Shown: one piece after another, positions 6,368 through 12,397 of the stretch
Layout: each line of letters starts with the position of its first letter
Position numbering within the stretch: the first letter of the stretch is position 1
NCBI GenBank assembly: GCA_937969125.1
Contig: CALBVA010000256.1
Span: forward strand, 1 to 12,397
Direction of reading: 5' to 3'
Length of the DNA stretch: 12,397 nt
Origin: an uncultured Verrucomicrobiales bacterium
Lineage (GTDB): Bacteria > Verrucomicrobiota > Verrucomicrobiia > Verrucomicrobiales > Akkermansiaceae
The notes under the pieces: generated by a model
Databases searched by the model: none
Told to the model about the DNA's origin: nothing
Seen by the model: the letters and a program-made list of their open reading frames with translations, nothing else
Program-made: the position numbers and the translations under genes

Positions 6368-7186
6368 ATGAACGAACCTGCCCCGGATGGAATCCGATTG
6401 AACAAATACCTCGCCTCCTGCGGGGTGGGATCCCGACGCGCCTGCGATGCCCTCATTCAAGAAGGTGAGGTCACCGTGAATGGAGAACCCTGCCTAAATC
6501 CCGGCACCCGGGTGCAGCCTGGCGACCACGTCCGCGCCTGCGGAAAGGTCTTCCAGCCGAAGAATGTTCAATCCATCGTACTGCATAAGCCCCCCGGCCT
6601 GGTCTGCAGCCGCAGTGACGAACAGGGACGTGCCACCATCTATCAATTACTCCCGGCAAAACTGCACCACCTCGCCCATGTGGGACGATTAGACCTGGAG
6701 TCGGAGGGCTTACTCATCATGAGTAATGACGGCGAACTCTCCCAGGCCCTCACCCACCCCCGGCACAGCGTGGAGAAGGTCTATCACGTCACCACCGAAA
6801 ATGCTTTTGAGAACTCCATCCTCAGCCAAATGGAAAAAGGCGTCTTCACCGAAGTCGGGAAGGCCCGTGCCGTTTCCGTGAAGCGCATCTCCTCCCGCCG
6901 CATGGAGATGATTCTCAATACCGGCCTCAAGCGGCAAATCCGCTACATGATCCAGGCAGTCGGTCACCGCGTAAAACGCCTCGTCCGCGTCCGCGTCGGC
7001 GAGCTGCACATCGCTGATCTGAAACCCGGCAAATGGCGCTTCCTCGAAGACTCCGAACGGGAAGCCTTGCTCACCCTTGCCTCGAATCCGAAGAAGAAGG
7101 CCGCCGGCAAGGTTGCCAAAAAAGTGCCAAAGACGATCCACTCCTTAAAGTCGGCCAAGAAGAAAAATACCGGTGGCCGTCGTTAA
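6368..7186 (+). CDS. Ribosomal RNA pseudouridine synthase, RsuA/RluB/RluE/RluF family
   Basis: The enzyme isomerises a uridine to pseudouridine in rRNA. An S4 RNA-binding domain occupies about residues 8-60 (RLNKYLASCGVGSRRACDAL, then GEVTVNGEP). The catalytic domain follows from about 67, with motif GRLDLESEGLLIMSNDGEL holding the catalytic Asp 109, then HPRHSVEKVYHV and a TGLKRQIRYMIQAVGH block (usually GxNRQ[IV]RRM). The tail from about residue 240 is lysine-rich, an extension seen in many members and likely to bind RNA. Total length is 272. RluB (23S rRNA) is the nearest guess, but site specificity cannot be read from sequence, so no symbol is given. The ATG lies three bases after the T-tract of the upstream terminator, leaving no room for a Shine-Dalgarno or a normal leader; conserved S4 residues start at residue 10, so a later start is unlikely. 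Confidence 0.92.
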   Translation: MNEPAPDGIRLNKYLASCGVGSRRACDALIQEGEVTVNGEPCLNPGTRVQPGDHVRACGKVFQPKNVQSIVLHKPPGLVCSRSDEQGRATIYQLLPAKLHHLAHVGRLDLESEGLLIMSNDGELSQALTHPRHSVEKVYHVTTENAFENSILSQMEKGVFTEVGKARAVSVKRISSRRMEMILNTGLKRQIRYMIQAVGHRVKRLVRVRVGELHIADLKPGKWRFLEDSEREALLTLASNPKKKAAGKVAKKVPKTIHSLKSAKKKNTGGRR

Positions 7187-7266
7187 TGACCAGCCAATGA
7201 AACTCCGTCCGCAACATTCCGTGGAATCGGGAATTGTCGTCCCCGTGATGGGCTTGCTAGGTTCAC

Positions 7267-7270
7267 AGGA
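7267..7270 (+). promoter_or_regulatory. Weak Shine-Dalgarno (AGGA) before acs
   Basis: AGGA lies 9 nt before the acs ATG at 7280. It is one of very few purine-rich leaders in the window and supports that ATG as the start. Confidence 0.35.
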
Positions 7271-7279
7271 ACAAACGAC

Positions 7280-9238
7280 ATGAGCAAAAAGATCGAGAGT
7301 CACCTGAGCGAAGAACGCGTCTTCAAGCCGTCGAAAGACTTTTCCAAGAAGGCCCGAATCAAGAGCATGGCGCAATACAAGCGCATGTATCGGGAGTCCA
7401 TCGACAAGCCCGGCATCTTCTGGGGCCGCGAGGCAAAAGAACTCGGTTGGCAAAAAAAATGGACCAAGGCGCTCGAGTGGAAAGCCCCCTACGCCAAGTG
7501 GTTCGTTGGCGGGAAAATCAACGTCTGCGAAAGCTGTGTGGACCGTCACCTCAAGGAAGGCCGCGCGAATAAGGCCGCCATCATCTGGGAGGGCGAACCC
7601 GGCGAGTCCCGCACCCTGACTTACCGCCAGCTCCATCGGGAAGTGTGCAATTTCGCCAACGTCCTGCTCGCGAAAGGAATCAAGTCAAAGGATCGCGTCA
7701 TGATCTACATGCCCATGACGCCGGAAGCGGTCATCGCGATGCTCGCCTGTGCCCGCATCGGCGCGGTGCACTCGGTCATCTTCGGAGGATTCTCCGCAGA
7801 CTCCATCGTGGACAGATTGGAAGACTGCCAGGCCAAGGCCATGATCACTTCCGATGGCGGATACCGACGCGGTGGCGTGGTACCATTGAAGGAAAACGTC
7901 GATGCCGCCCTGAAGAAATATAAGGCTCTCGAAACAGTCATCGTCCACCAGCGCATCGGCGAAATCGGTGCCCCGGTGAAGATGAAAAAAGGCCGCGACT
8001 TTTGGTGGCATGAGGAAGCAGCCAAGGTCTCCTCCCATCACGAACCGAAGGGTTTCGATTCGGAACACCCGCTTTTCATTCTCTACACCTCCGGCTCCAC
8101 CGGGAAGCCAAAGGGCATCCTCCACACCTCCGGCGGCTACCTCACTGGCACCTACGCCACCTGCAAATACATCTTCGATATGCAGGAGGATGACGTCTAC
8201 TGGTGCACCGCCGATGTCGGCTGGATCACCGGACACTCCTACATCGCCTACGGGCCGCTCGCCAATGGAGTCACCCAGGTGATGTATGAAGGCGCTCCGA
8301 ATCATCCGGACTTCGGGCGCTTCTGGGACATCGTAGAAAAATACAGCGTCTCCATTTTCTACACCGCGCCCACCGCGATCCGCGCCTTCATTAAGGCAGG
8401 CGACCACTTCCCGGACAGCCGGGATCTCTCCTCCCTCCGCCTCCTCGGCACCGTCGGGGAACCCATTAATCCAGAAGCCTGGATGTGGTATCATGAAAAG
8501 ATCGGCGGAGGAAATTGCCCCATCGTCGACACCTGGTGGCAGACTGAAACGGGTGCCATCATGATCTCTCCCCTGCCCGGCTGCACCCCGACAAAGCCCG
8601 GCACCGCCACCCTTCCATTCTTCGGCGTGGATGCCGCCATCCTAGATGAAACCGGTGAGGAATGTGGACCGAATGAAGGCGGGAAATTGGTCATCCGGAA
8701 GCCCTGGCCCTCCATGCTCCGCAGCATATATGGCGATAAGAAACGCTACCGCGAGACCTATTGGAATGACTACCCTGGCATGTACACCGCCGGTGACGGA
8801 GCCCGCACCGACAAGGCCGGGAACTTCTGGATCGTGGGACGCCTTGATGATGTCCTCAATGTCTCCGGCCACCGACTGGGAACCGCCGAGGTAGAGAGCG
8901 CCCTCGTCGCGCATAAGGTTGTCGCGGAGGCCGCTGTGGTCGGCCGCCCGCACGAGATCAAAGGCCAGGCCGTGGTGGCCTTCGTCACCGTAAAAGGAGA
9001 GGTCAAGACATCTGATACCCTTGCGAAGGAACTGCGAAATCACGTCGGCACGGTGATCGGAGCGATTGCCAAACCGGACGCCATTTACTTCGCCCCCAGT
9101 CTGCCAAAGACCCGCTCTGGTAAGATCATGCGCCGTCTCCTCAAGGAACTGGTCGCCACTGGAAAGGTCTCCGGAAATGTCACCACACTTGAAGATCAAC
9201 AGGTCATCCTTGACCTTCAAGCCCAGCTCCAGCAGTAA
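7280..9238 (+). CDS. acs: Acetyl-CoA synthetase (AMP-forming)
   Basis: Acs converts acetate, ATP and CoA to acetyl-CoA, AMP and PPi through an acetyl-adenylate. The 652-residue length equals that of E. coli Acs. Motifs in order: the ATP-binding loop YTSGSTGKPKG at about 269-279; DTWWQTETG at 417-425, whose Trp residues line the small acyl pocket and favour acetate; the hinge and adenylate-binding block GRLDDVLNVSGHRLGTAE; and the C-terminal PKTRSGKIMRR with the catalytic lysine K615, the residue that is reversibly acetylated in other bacteria. The N-terminal INVCESCVDRHL block matches the family's INVSxNCLDRHL. The upstream gap of 93 bp has no clear hairpin, and a weak AGGA precedes the ATG. 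The coiled-coil gene follows after 30 bp. No acetyltransferase or deacetylase gene is adjacent. Confidence 0.97.
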   Translation: MSKKIESHLSEERVFKPSKDFSKKARIKSMAQYKRMYRESIDKPGIFWGREAKELGWQKKWTKALEWKAPYAKWFVGGKINVCESCVDRHLKEGRANKAAIIWEGEPGESRTLTYRQLHREVCNFANVLLAKGIKSKDRVMIYMPMTPEAVIAMLACARIGAVHSVIFGGFSADSIVDRLEDCQAKAMITSDGGYRRGGVVPLKENVDAALKKYKALETVIVHQRIGEIGAPVKMKKGRDFWWHEEAAKVSSHHEPKGFDSEHPLFILYTSGSTGKPKGILHTSGGYLTGTYATCKYIFDMQEDDVYWCTADVGWITGHSYIAYGPLANGVTQVMYEGAPNHPDFGRFWDIVEKYSVSIFYTAPTAIRAFIKAGDHFPDSRDLSSLRLLGTVGEPINPEAWMWYHEKIGGGNCPIVDTWWQTETGAIMISPLPGCTPTKPGTATLPFFGVDAAILDETGEECGPNEGGKLVIRKPWPSMLRSIYGDKKRYRETYWNDYPGMYTAGDGARTDKAGNFWIVGRLDDVLNVSGHRLGTAEVESALVAHKVVAEAAVVGRPHEIKGQAVVAFVTVKGEVKTSDTLAKELRNHVGTVIGAIAKPDAIYFAPSLPKTRSGKIMRRLLKELVATGKVSGNVTTLEDQQVILDLQAQLQQ

Positions 9239-9268
9239 AAAGCCTCATCTCCCCCTTTCCCCGCAACA

Positions 9269-10144
9269 ATGACACGTTTTCGCTATGGCTTCGCCGTTCT
9301 CCTGCAATCCTTTGGGCTTGTCCGTAAGAACAAACGCATGACCGAGGCCGCCTACGAACTGCATCTCATGCAGGATGGCGAAGACCTTCTCGGAAACCTG
9401 TGTTGGCGAAAGGTAGAGCACATCGAGGAGCTTTCCATGCAATACTGGAACCTGCGAAAACTGGAGCGTGAGCAAGCCGAGTTCGTGGAAAAGATCGAGC
9501 AAGCCGAGATCACCCTGCAGGGGGCACAAAACCTCCGCGCCGATGCCGCCGACCGCTCGAAAGGAGCCGGTCAGGAACTCGTCGAAGAGCGGGAAAGCTT
9601 GTTCGATGTCATCGATAAAATGAACCAGCAGCGGAACGAGATCATGATCGAAGCCGAGCTGGTAAAGCGCCGCTATGAAGCTCTCCGCATGAAAGCAAAA
9701 GTTCTCAAGGAAGAGGGCTCTGAACAAACAGAACAATTCCAGACGACCCGCAAGGAGCTCATTACACTCAAGGAAACCTTCGTCGAAACTCGCGAAAAAC
9801 TGAAGTCGGTCGATGCCAATATCGCTGAAAAAGATCGCGAAACCGAAGCCATTCAGGCACAGATCGACGAAAAGATCAAAGGTACCAAAGGCGAAGCCGC
9901 CGAGACCTTCTCCCTCATCAGCAAGGCCAACCGCGACATCTCCAGTCACAAGGCCCAGCTCGGCCTCCTTCTCGAGGAGCAATCCCGCCTCTTTCGCGAG
10001 GTCGGACATTTCCTGAATATGAATAGCCAGCGCAAGGACTGCCGCGAAGCAACCCGTGGACATCGTGGAATTCTGGAACAGGTCCGCGTCCTGCGAAAGT
10101 CAATCAACTGGAACCGCGCTCTCGTCGAGCGGGTCACCGCCTGA
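9269..10144 (+). CDS. Coiled-coil protein of unknown function
   Basis: I do not recognise the family. The 291-residue product begins with a basic, partly hydrophobic segment (RFRYGFAVLLQSFGLVRKNK) that is too short and charged for a convincing transmembrane helix but could be amphipathic. From about residue 45 to 240 the chain is dominated by Glu, Lys, Gln, Arg and Leu with no Pro, as expected for a long helical coiled coil, with a short Gly-containing break near residue 98 (SKGAG). The C-terminal 50 residues are basic (REATRGHRGILEQVRVLRKS). No enzymatic motif or signal peptide is seen. It lies 30 bp after acs on the same strand and is likely co-transcribed. The leader is pyrimidine-rich (CCCCCTTTCCCCG) with no Shine-Dalgarno. 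Its stop codon lies 6 bp from that of miaA on the other strand. A structural or scaffold role is possible but unsupported. Confidence 0.8.
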   Translation: MTRFRYGFAVLLQSFGLVRKNKRMTEAAYELHLMQDGEDLLGNLCWRKVEHIEELSMQYWNLRKLEREQAEFVEKIEQAEITLQGAQNLRADAADRSKGAGQELVEERESLFDVIDKMNQQRNEIMIEAELVKRRYEALRMKAKVLKEEGSEQTEQFQTTRKELITLKETFVETREKLKSVDANIAEKDRETEAIQAQIDEKIKGTKGEAAETFSLISKANRDISSHKAQLGLLLEEQSRLFREVGHFLNMNSQRKDCREATRGHRGILEQVRVLRKSINWNRALVERVTA

Positions 10145-10150
10145 TTTTTC

Positions 10151-11056
10151 CTACGGCAGCTTCACCTTCTCTGGATCAGCAATCGGACAGCTAAGATCAC
10201 TGATCCACTTCTCCTTCTTCATCCAGGCCCGCTGTCCCTTGTGAACCCGGCGTGTGCTGGTATGGAAACCCTTGTGACACTCCTTGAGAGAAATCTTTCC
10301 CTCGAGGTGCTCTACGATCTCCCGGAAACCCACGATTCCGCGTAAGGTCTCCGAAGCGGACTCGCGGAGTGCCTTCACCTCATCAATCCCACCCTTTTCA
10401 AGAATCTGCATGGTCCGGGAACTGATCCGCTGCTTTGCGTTTTCGTTATCCCAGAGAAGATAATATCCCCGAAGATTGGCATCAATGACCGCTGATTTCT
10501 CACTCCACTCAGCCTTCAGCTCTGACATCTTGCGACCCGAGAGAAGGCAAACCTCAAGCGCACGAACGAGGTAGCGACGGTTCTTAAGATCCGTCGCAGT
10601 AGCACCGGCGGCATCTAGTTCCGTCAGCTCGGCAATGAGTTCCTCATCCGGCCGACCGGCCAGCTTCGCGCGTAGCTCCGGATCACTGGGCGGAATCGGA
10701 GACACGCCATGCGTCAGAGTCTTCAGATAGACTCCACTGCCGCCAGTCACGATCGGGAGCTTACCACGACTCTGGATCTCTTCGATCACCGGCAGCACCA
10801 GCGTTCTAAAAGCGGCGGGATCAGTATCGACTTTCGGATCGAGCACCCCAAAGAGATGATGCGAAACCTGCTCCTGATGCCAGACCGAAGGCGCCGAACT
10901 AAGAACCTGCACGCCACGATACGCCTGGAAAAGGTCAGCATTGACGACCTCTCCCCCATGCTGCCCGGCGAGGGTGATGGCGAGGGAGTTCTTCCCCGAG
11001 GCCGGAGGCCCACAGACGTAAAGCGGAGAAAGAGAAGAAGTCGGCAAGTCGGACAT
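10151..11056 (-). CDS. miaA: tRNA dimethylallyltransferase (MiaA)
   Basis: MiaA transfers a dimethylallyl group from DMAPP to N6 of A37 in tRNAs that read codons starting with U. The 301-residue protein keeps the family's frame: P-loop GPPASGKNSLA at 16-26, NADLFQAYRG around 39-48 with the conserved Asp 41, HHLFGVLDP at 66-74 (family HHLxDxxDP), IVTGGSGVYLKTL around 102-114 (family GGTGLYxxAL), NRRYLVRALEV around 159-169 and the C-terminal TRRVHKGQRAW (family TRxxAKRQxxW). Several positions deviate: the Walker A Thr/Ser after Lys is Asn (GKN, with Ser next), and DSxxxY is DLFQAY. Overall it is clearly MiaA but divergent; loss of activity cannot be excluded. The ATG at 11056 has a GATCCTCTTCGCGG leader without Shine-Dalgarno. 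It converges on the coiled-coil gene. Confidence 0.88.
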   Translation of the reverse strand: MSDLPTSSLSPLYVCGPPASGKNSLAITLAGQHGGEVVNADLFQAYRGVQVLSSAPSVWHQEQVSHHLFGVLDPKVDTDPAAFRTLVLPVIEEIQSRGKLPIVTGGSGVYLKTLTHGVSPIPPSDPELRAKLAGRPDEELIAELTELDAAGATATDLKNRRYLVRALEVCLLSGRKMSELKAEWSEKSAVIDANLRGYYLLWDNENAKQRISSRTMQILEKGGIDEVKALRESASETLRGIVGFREIVEHLEGKISLKECHKGFHTSTRRVHKGQRAWMKKEKWISDLSCPIADPEKVKLP

Positions 11057-11138
11057 CCGCGAAGAGGATCAAAGATCTGCACGGAAGTCGACCCACGACC
11101 GGCAGTGTTTTTTGTTCAATTCGTTTCGTCGCTCAGGT

Positions 11139-11171
11139 TGGAGTCATCTCTTACCATCACGATCGACTCCA
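11139..11171. repeat. Short inverted repeat in the miaA upstream region
   Basis: TGGAGTC (11139-11145) and GACTCCA (11165-11171) are exact inverted copies separated by 19 bp. They lie in the 172-bp gap between the miaA start and the next plus-strand ORF. This could be an operator or mRNA hairpin, but a 7-bp repeat can occur by chance. Nothing else recognisable lies in 11057-11228. Confidence 0.2.
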
Positions 11172-11228
11172 CGCTGATATGAGGAGACGCTGACCACTTT
11201 TCTGGGCAGGTCTGTTGATGACAAAGTC

Positions 11229-11684
11229 ATGAGGCAGTCGCCAAACTGTGCAACGCTCCTCAAGATGGAAGGTGAAACCAAAAGCCGGAATGGCAGGGGA
11301 AGCTCGAGTCAAATACGAACATTTTGTGCCTTCCCTGTCGTCATCTCACTCCCCCAAAATTCTTGGTTCCAAGCTCCTGAAATTCTCCACTCTTTTCGTT
11401 CATTTTCTATCTCACAAAACCAAGTGGCAGAAGCCCTCTCCCAGTTTCAGATCAAGCGTCAAAAAAACATCCACGCCATTGCCTTCACTCCAAAATGGAA
11501 AGCACTACTCGAAGAGAATCCATTCCTCTCAGCAAAGGAAATTACTGAATATCAGGGGCTTTCAGATTCCCGGATCCGTTCGATTATTCGCCTCACCAAA
11601 CTTGAGCCGTCCATTCAAGAATTCCTCAAAGACTTACGAGATCCTCGAGATATTCGCTTCTTTGGAGGCACCAAACTTGCTTGA
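11229..11684 (+). CDS. Possible helix-turn-helix protein or remnant, recombinase-associated type
   Basis: The 151-codon frame ends at a TGA at 11682-11684. Its C-terminal 75 residues look like real protein: a Trp/Lys start (FTPKWKALLEENPFLSAKEI), a helix-turn-helix (ITEYQGLSDSRIRSIIRLTKL) and a tail (PSIQEFLKDLRDPRDIRFF). This pattern recalls the small HTH proteins encoded beside serine recombinases in planctomycetes and verrucomicrobia, in which an (A/E)xxGVSRAxVTQxLxLLKL helix is followed by APEIQxxL. The N-terminal half (about residues 1-60) looks unlike structured protein and may be degenerate or wrongly framed. No recombinase gene is visible, so this may be a fragment left by a mobile element. 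Bases are AT-richer than in the central block. If it is not a gene, 11057-11851 contains none. The start is uncertain, and the family link is from memory, not a search. Confidence 0.45.
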   Translation: MRQSPNCATLLKMEGETKSRNGRGSSSQIRTFCAFPVVISLPQNSWFQAPEILHSFRSFSISQNQVAEALSQFQIKRQKNIHAIAFTPKWKALLEENPFLSAKEITEYQGLSDSRIRSIIRLTKLEPSIQEFLKDLRDPRDIRFFGGTKLA

Positions 11685-11770
11685 AGTGCATTTGGTGATG
11701 CAGCGTCTCACCATCATCGAATTGCCTCTTTCGGCTTAGCTTTGACCGGCGATTAGCACTCATGATGCCT

Positions 11771-11784
11771 TTTCTACGTAGAAA
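11771..11784. promoter_or_regulatory. Perfect 14-bp palindrome, possible operator
   Basis: TTTCTACGTAGAAA is its own reverse complement. It lies 67 bp before the ATG at 11852 in the AT-rich gap upstream of the surface-protein gene. ACGTAG recurs at about 11797-11802 (ACACGTAGTTTG), like a second half-site. The symmetry suits a dimeric repressor or activator, but no regulator can be named. It would be inside the coding region if translation began at the upstream in-frame ATG at 11762. Confidence 0.35.
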
Positions 11785-11851
11785 CCATTTTAGAACACGT
11801 AGTTTGCAAAAAGCAGATGTCTTTCCTGCTCTTGTCTGTTATCTCAACGGG

Positions 11852-12397
11852 ATGCGGCTTTCCTTCAACCCGACGCCCAAGCAGCTTCCAATGGCTCGTT
11901 TTTTAGCCTCCACCTCGGAGCCCGAGACGACAGCATCTCCGCCCACCGTCACTTCCCAGCCCACCTCTCGCCTCAATGTTGCTTCCTGCCAAGGATCCAA
12001 CACAGGGTTCAATGAGCGTCTCTCTTTTGCTCATTTCAGTGGCAGATCTCTCATGATCGCGCTTGGACTGATCATCTCTCTTCCGCTCAACGCTGCGGAA
12101 CGGAAATGGAACGGAAATGGTGGCAATGAGAATTGGCGCAACGAAGACAACTGGAGGAATAAGAAGAAACCAGACAGTGACGATACCGTCTTTTTCCCCT
12201 CCGGAGAGGGAAAAACGAACATCGATCTCGAAGATGGGAATGGAAACCGGGAGGAGCGTGCGATCGGAATTTTCGATCTGGCCACCGATGGAACTGACAC
12301 CACGAACTCGGATGGCACCACCGTTGATTGGAATTTCCGGAGAGGCGCACTGAAACCTCTAGAAGTCAGATGGGCTTCCTCGGCCTCTGGTAATATT
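11852..12397 (+). CDS. Large exported surface protein, autotransporter/adhesin-like, 3' part beyond the window
   Basis: The frame is open to the right edge (182 codons from the ATG at 11852). After a Ser/Thr/Pro-rich N-terminal stretch comes a hydrophobic segment (MIALGLIISLPLNAA, residues 68-82) that looks like a signal sequence. Then follows a Trp/Asn/Gly/Asp-rich start of a beta-helix-like passenger: RKWNGNGG, NENWRNEDNW and DSDDTVFFPSG. This 'W..N.GNENWxNxxNW...P..DDTVxF' pattern is typical of large verrucomicrobial proteins with autotransporter-associated beta-strand repeats, often tens of kilodaltons to several hundred. The start is unclear: in-frame ATGs lie at 11762, 11765, 11852, 11891 and 12053. 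The last gives a signal with no basic n-region; the earlier ones give a signal preceded by 54 or more residues. Function is probably surface adhesion or polysaccharide interaction, by inference only. Confidence 0.7.
   Translation, partial: MRLSFNPTPKQLPMARFLASTSEPETTASPPTVTSQPTSRLNVASCQGSNTGFNERLSFAHFSGRSLMIALGLIISLPLNAAERKWNGNGGNENWRNEDNWRNKKKPDSDDTVFFPSGEGKTNIDLEDGNGNREERAIGIFDLATDGTDTTNSDGTTVDWNFRRGALKPLEVRWASSASGNI
12099..12120 (+). repeat. Perfect 11-bp tandem duplication inside the surface-protein gene
   Basis: The unit AACGGAAATGG occurs twice in tandem (12099-12109 and 12110-12120). Because 11 is not a multiple of 3, the copies are read in different frames, giving RKW from the first and NGNG from the second. 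It sits at the junction between the signal segment and the mature passenger. Confidence 0.8.

Noticed and set aside
7685..8494. A 269-codon minus-strand open frame opposite acs
   Set aside because: It is antisense to a certain acs gene whose motifs all lie on the plus strand; long antisense frames are expected in GC-rich coding sequence, and its composition is not protein-like.
9245..10063. A 272-codon minus-strand open frame opposite the coiled-coil gene
   Set aside because: It is the antisense shadow of Glu/Lys codons, giving Phe/Leu-rich sequence, and it overlaps both acs and the plus-strand gene without its own start context.
11184..11709. 9-bp inverted repeat GAGACGCTG / CAGCGTCTC flanking the HTH ORF, possible element ends
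   Set aside because: A 9-bp match is expected about once by chance in this much sequence, it does not extend, and no target duplication was found.
11248..11739. A second, overlapping plus-strand frame of 163 codons beside the HTH ORF
   Set aside because: Its product is low-complexity Ser/Lys/Pro sequence; the other frame carries the HTH pattern. A frameshift joining the two was considered, but no conserved continuation is recognisable.
1..12397. CRISPR array, insertion sequence, tRNA or rRNA gene, or known defence cluster
   Set aside because: No regularly spaced repeats, transposase, tRNA cloverleaf or defence-gene motif was seen on either strand; I could not run tRNAscan or an HMM search to exclude them formally.

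Overview
The window looks like chromosomal DNA from a member of the PVC superphylum, most likely Verrucomicrobiota (Verrucomicrobiales-like). Three things point there: a 51-residue highly basic protein at 6140-6295 that I recognise as the PVC 'small basic protein' signature family; a likely autotransporter-type surface protein of the kind abundant in Verrucomicrobiota at the right edge; and many genes with no Shine-Dalgarno sequence. This assignment is inference from protein families; there is no rRNA or tRNA gene in the window to confirm it.

Left block (1-6053, all minus strand, six genes with short gaps). In order of transcription these are phoH, trkA, a two-lobed retropepsin-like aspartic protease with a lipoprotein signal, an unrecognised small lipoprotein, a type III polyketide synthase and a secreted tandem-FKBP peptidyl-prolyl isomerase that runs off the left edge. 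The gaps are 15, 71, 20, 94 and 34 bp. PhoH-TrkA, protease-lipoprotein and PKS-FKBP are probably co-transcribed pairs; whether the block is one operon cannot be told from sequence. Three consecutive exported proteins suggest envelope functions, with the polyketide synthase inserted among them.

Central plus-strand block (6083-10144). A divergent promoter region separates phoH from the small basic protein, whose gene ends in a strong intrinsic terminator. The U-tract of that terminator stops only three bases before the ATG of an RsuA/RluB-type pseudouridine synthase. Acetyl-CoA synthetase (acs) follows, and 30 bp later a 291-residue coiled-coil protein of unknown function. That gene converges on miaA (tRNA dimethylallyltransferase, minus strand) with only 6 bp between the stop codons. 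Several genes here concern RNA or translation: PhoH, the small basic protein, the pseudouridine synthase and MiaA.

Right block (11057-12397). This is AT-richer, loosely packed sequence. It holds a possible 151-residue helix-turn-helix ORF that resembles the small HTH proteins found beside site-specific recombinases in planctomycetes and verrucomicrobia, perhaps a mobile-element remnant. A perfect 14-bp palindrome follows, then the 5' part of a large exported surface protein cut by the window edge.

I found no CRISPR array, no insertion sequence, no tRNA or rRNA gene, and no gene cluster I can honestly call a new defence or metabolic system. The oddest signals are the terminator abutting a start codon, the pyrimidine-rich non-SD leaders, the degenerate second FKBP domain, the unusual MiaA P-loop and the protease-lipoprotein pair.
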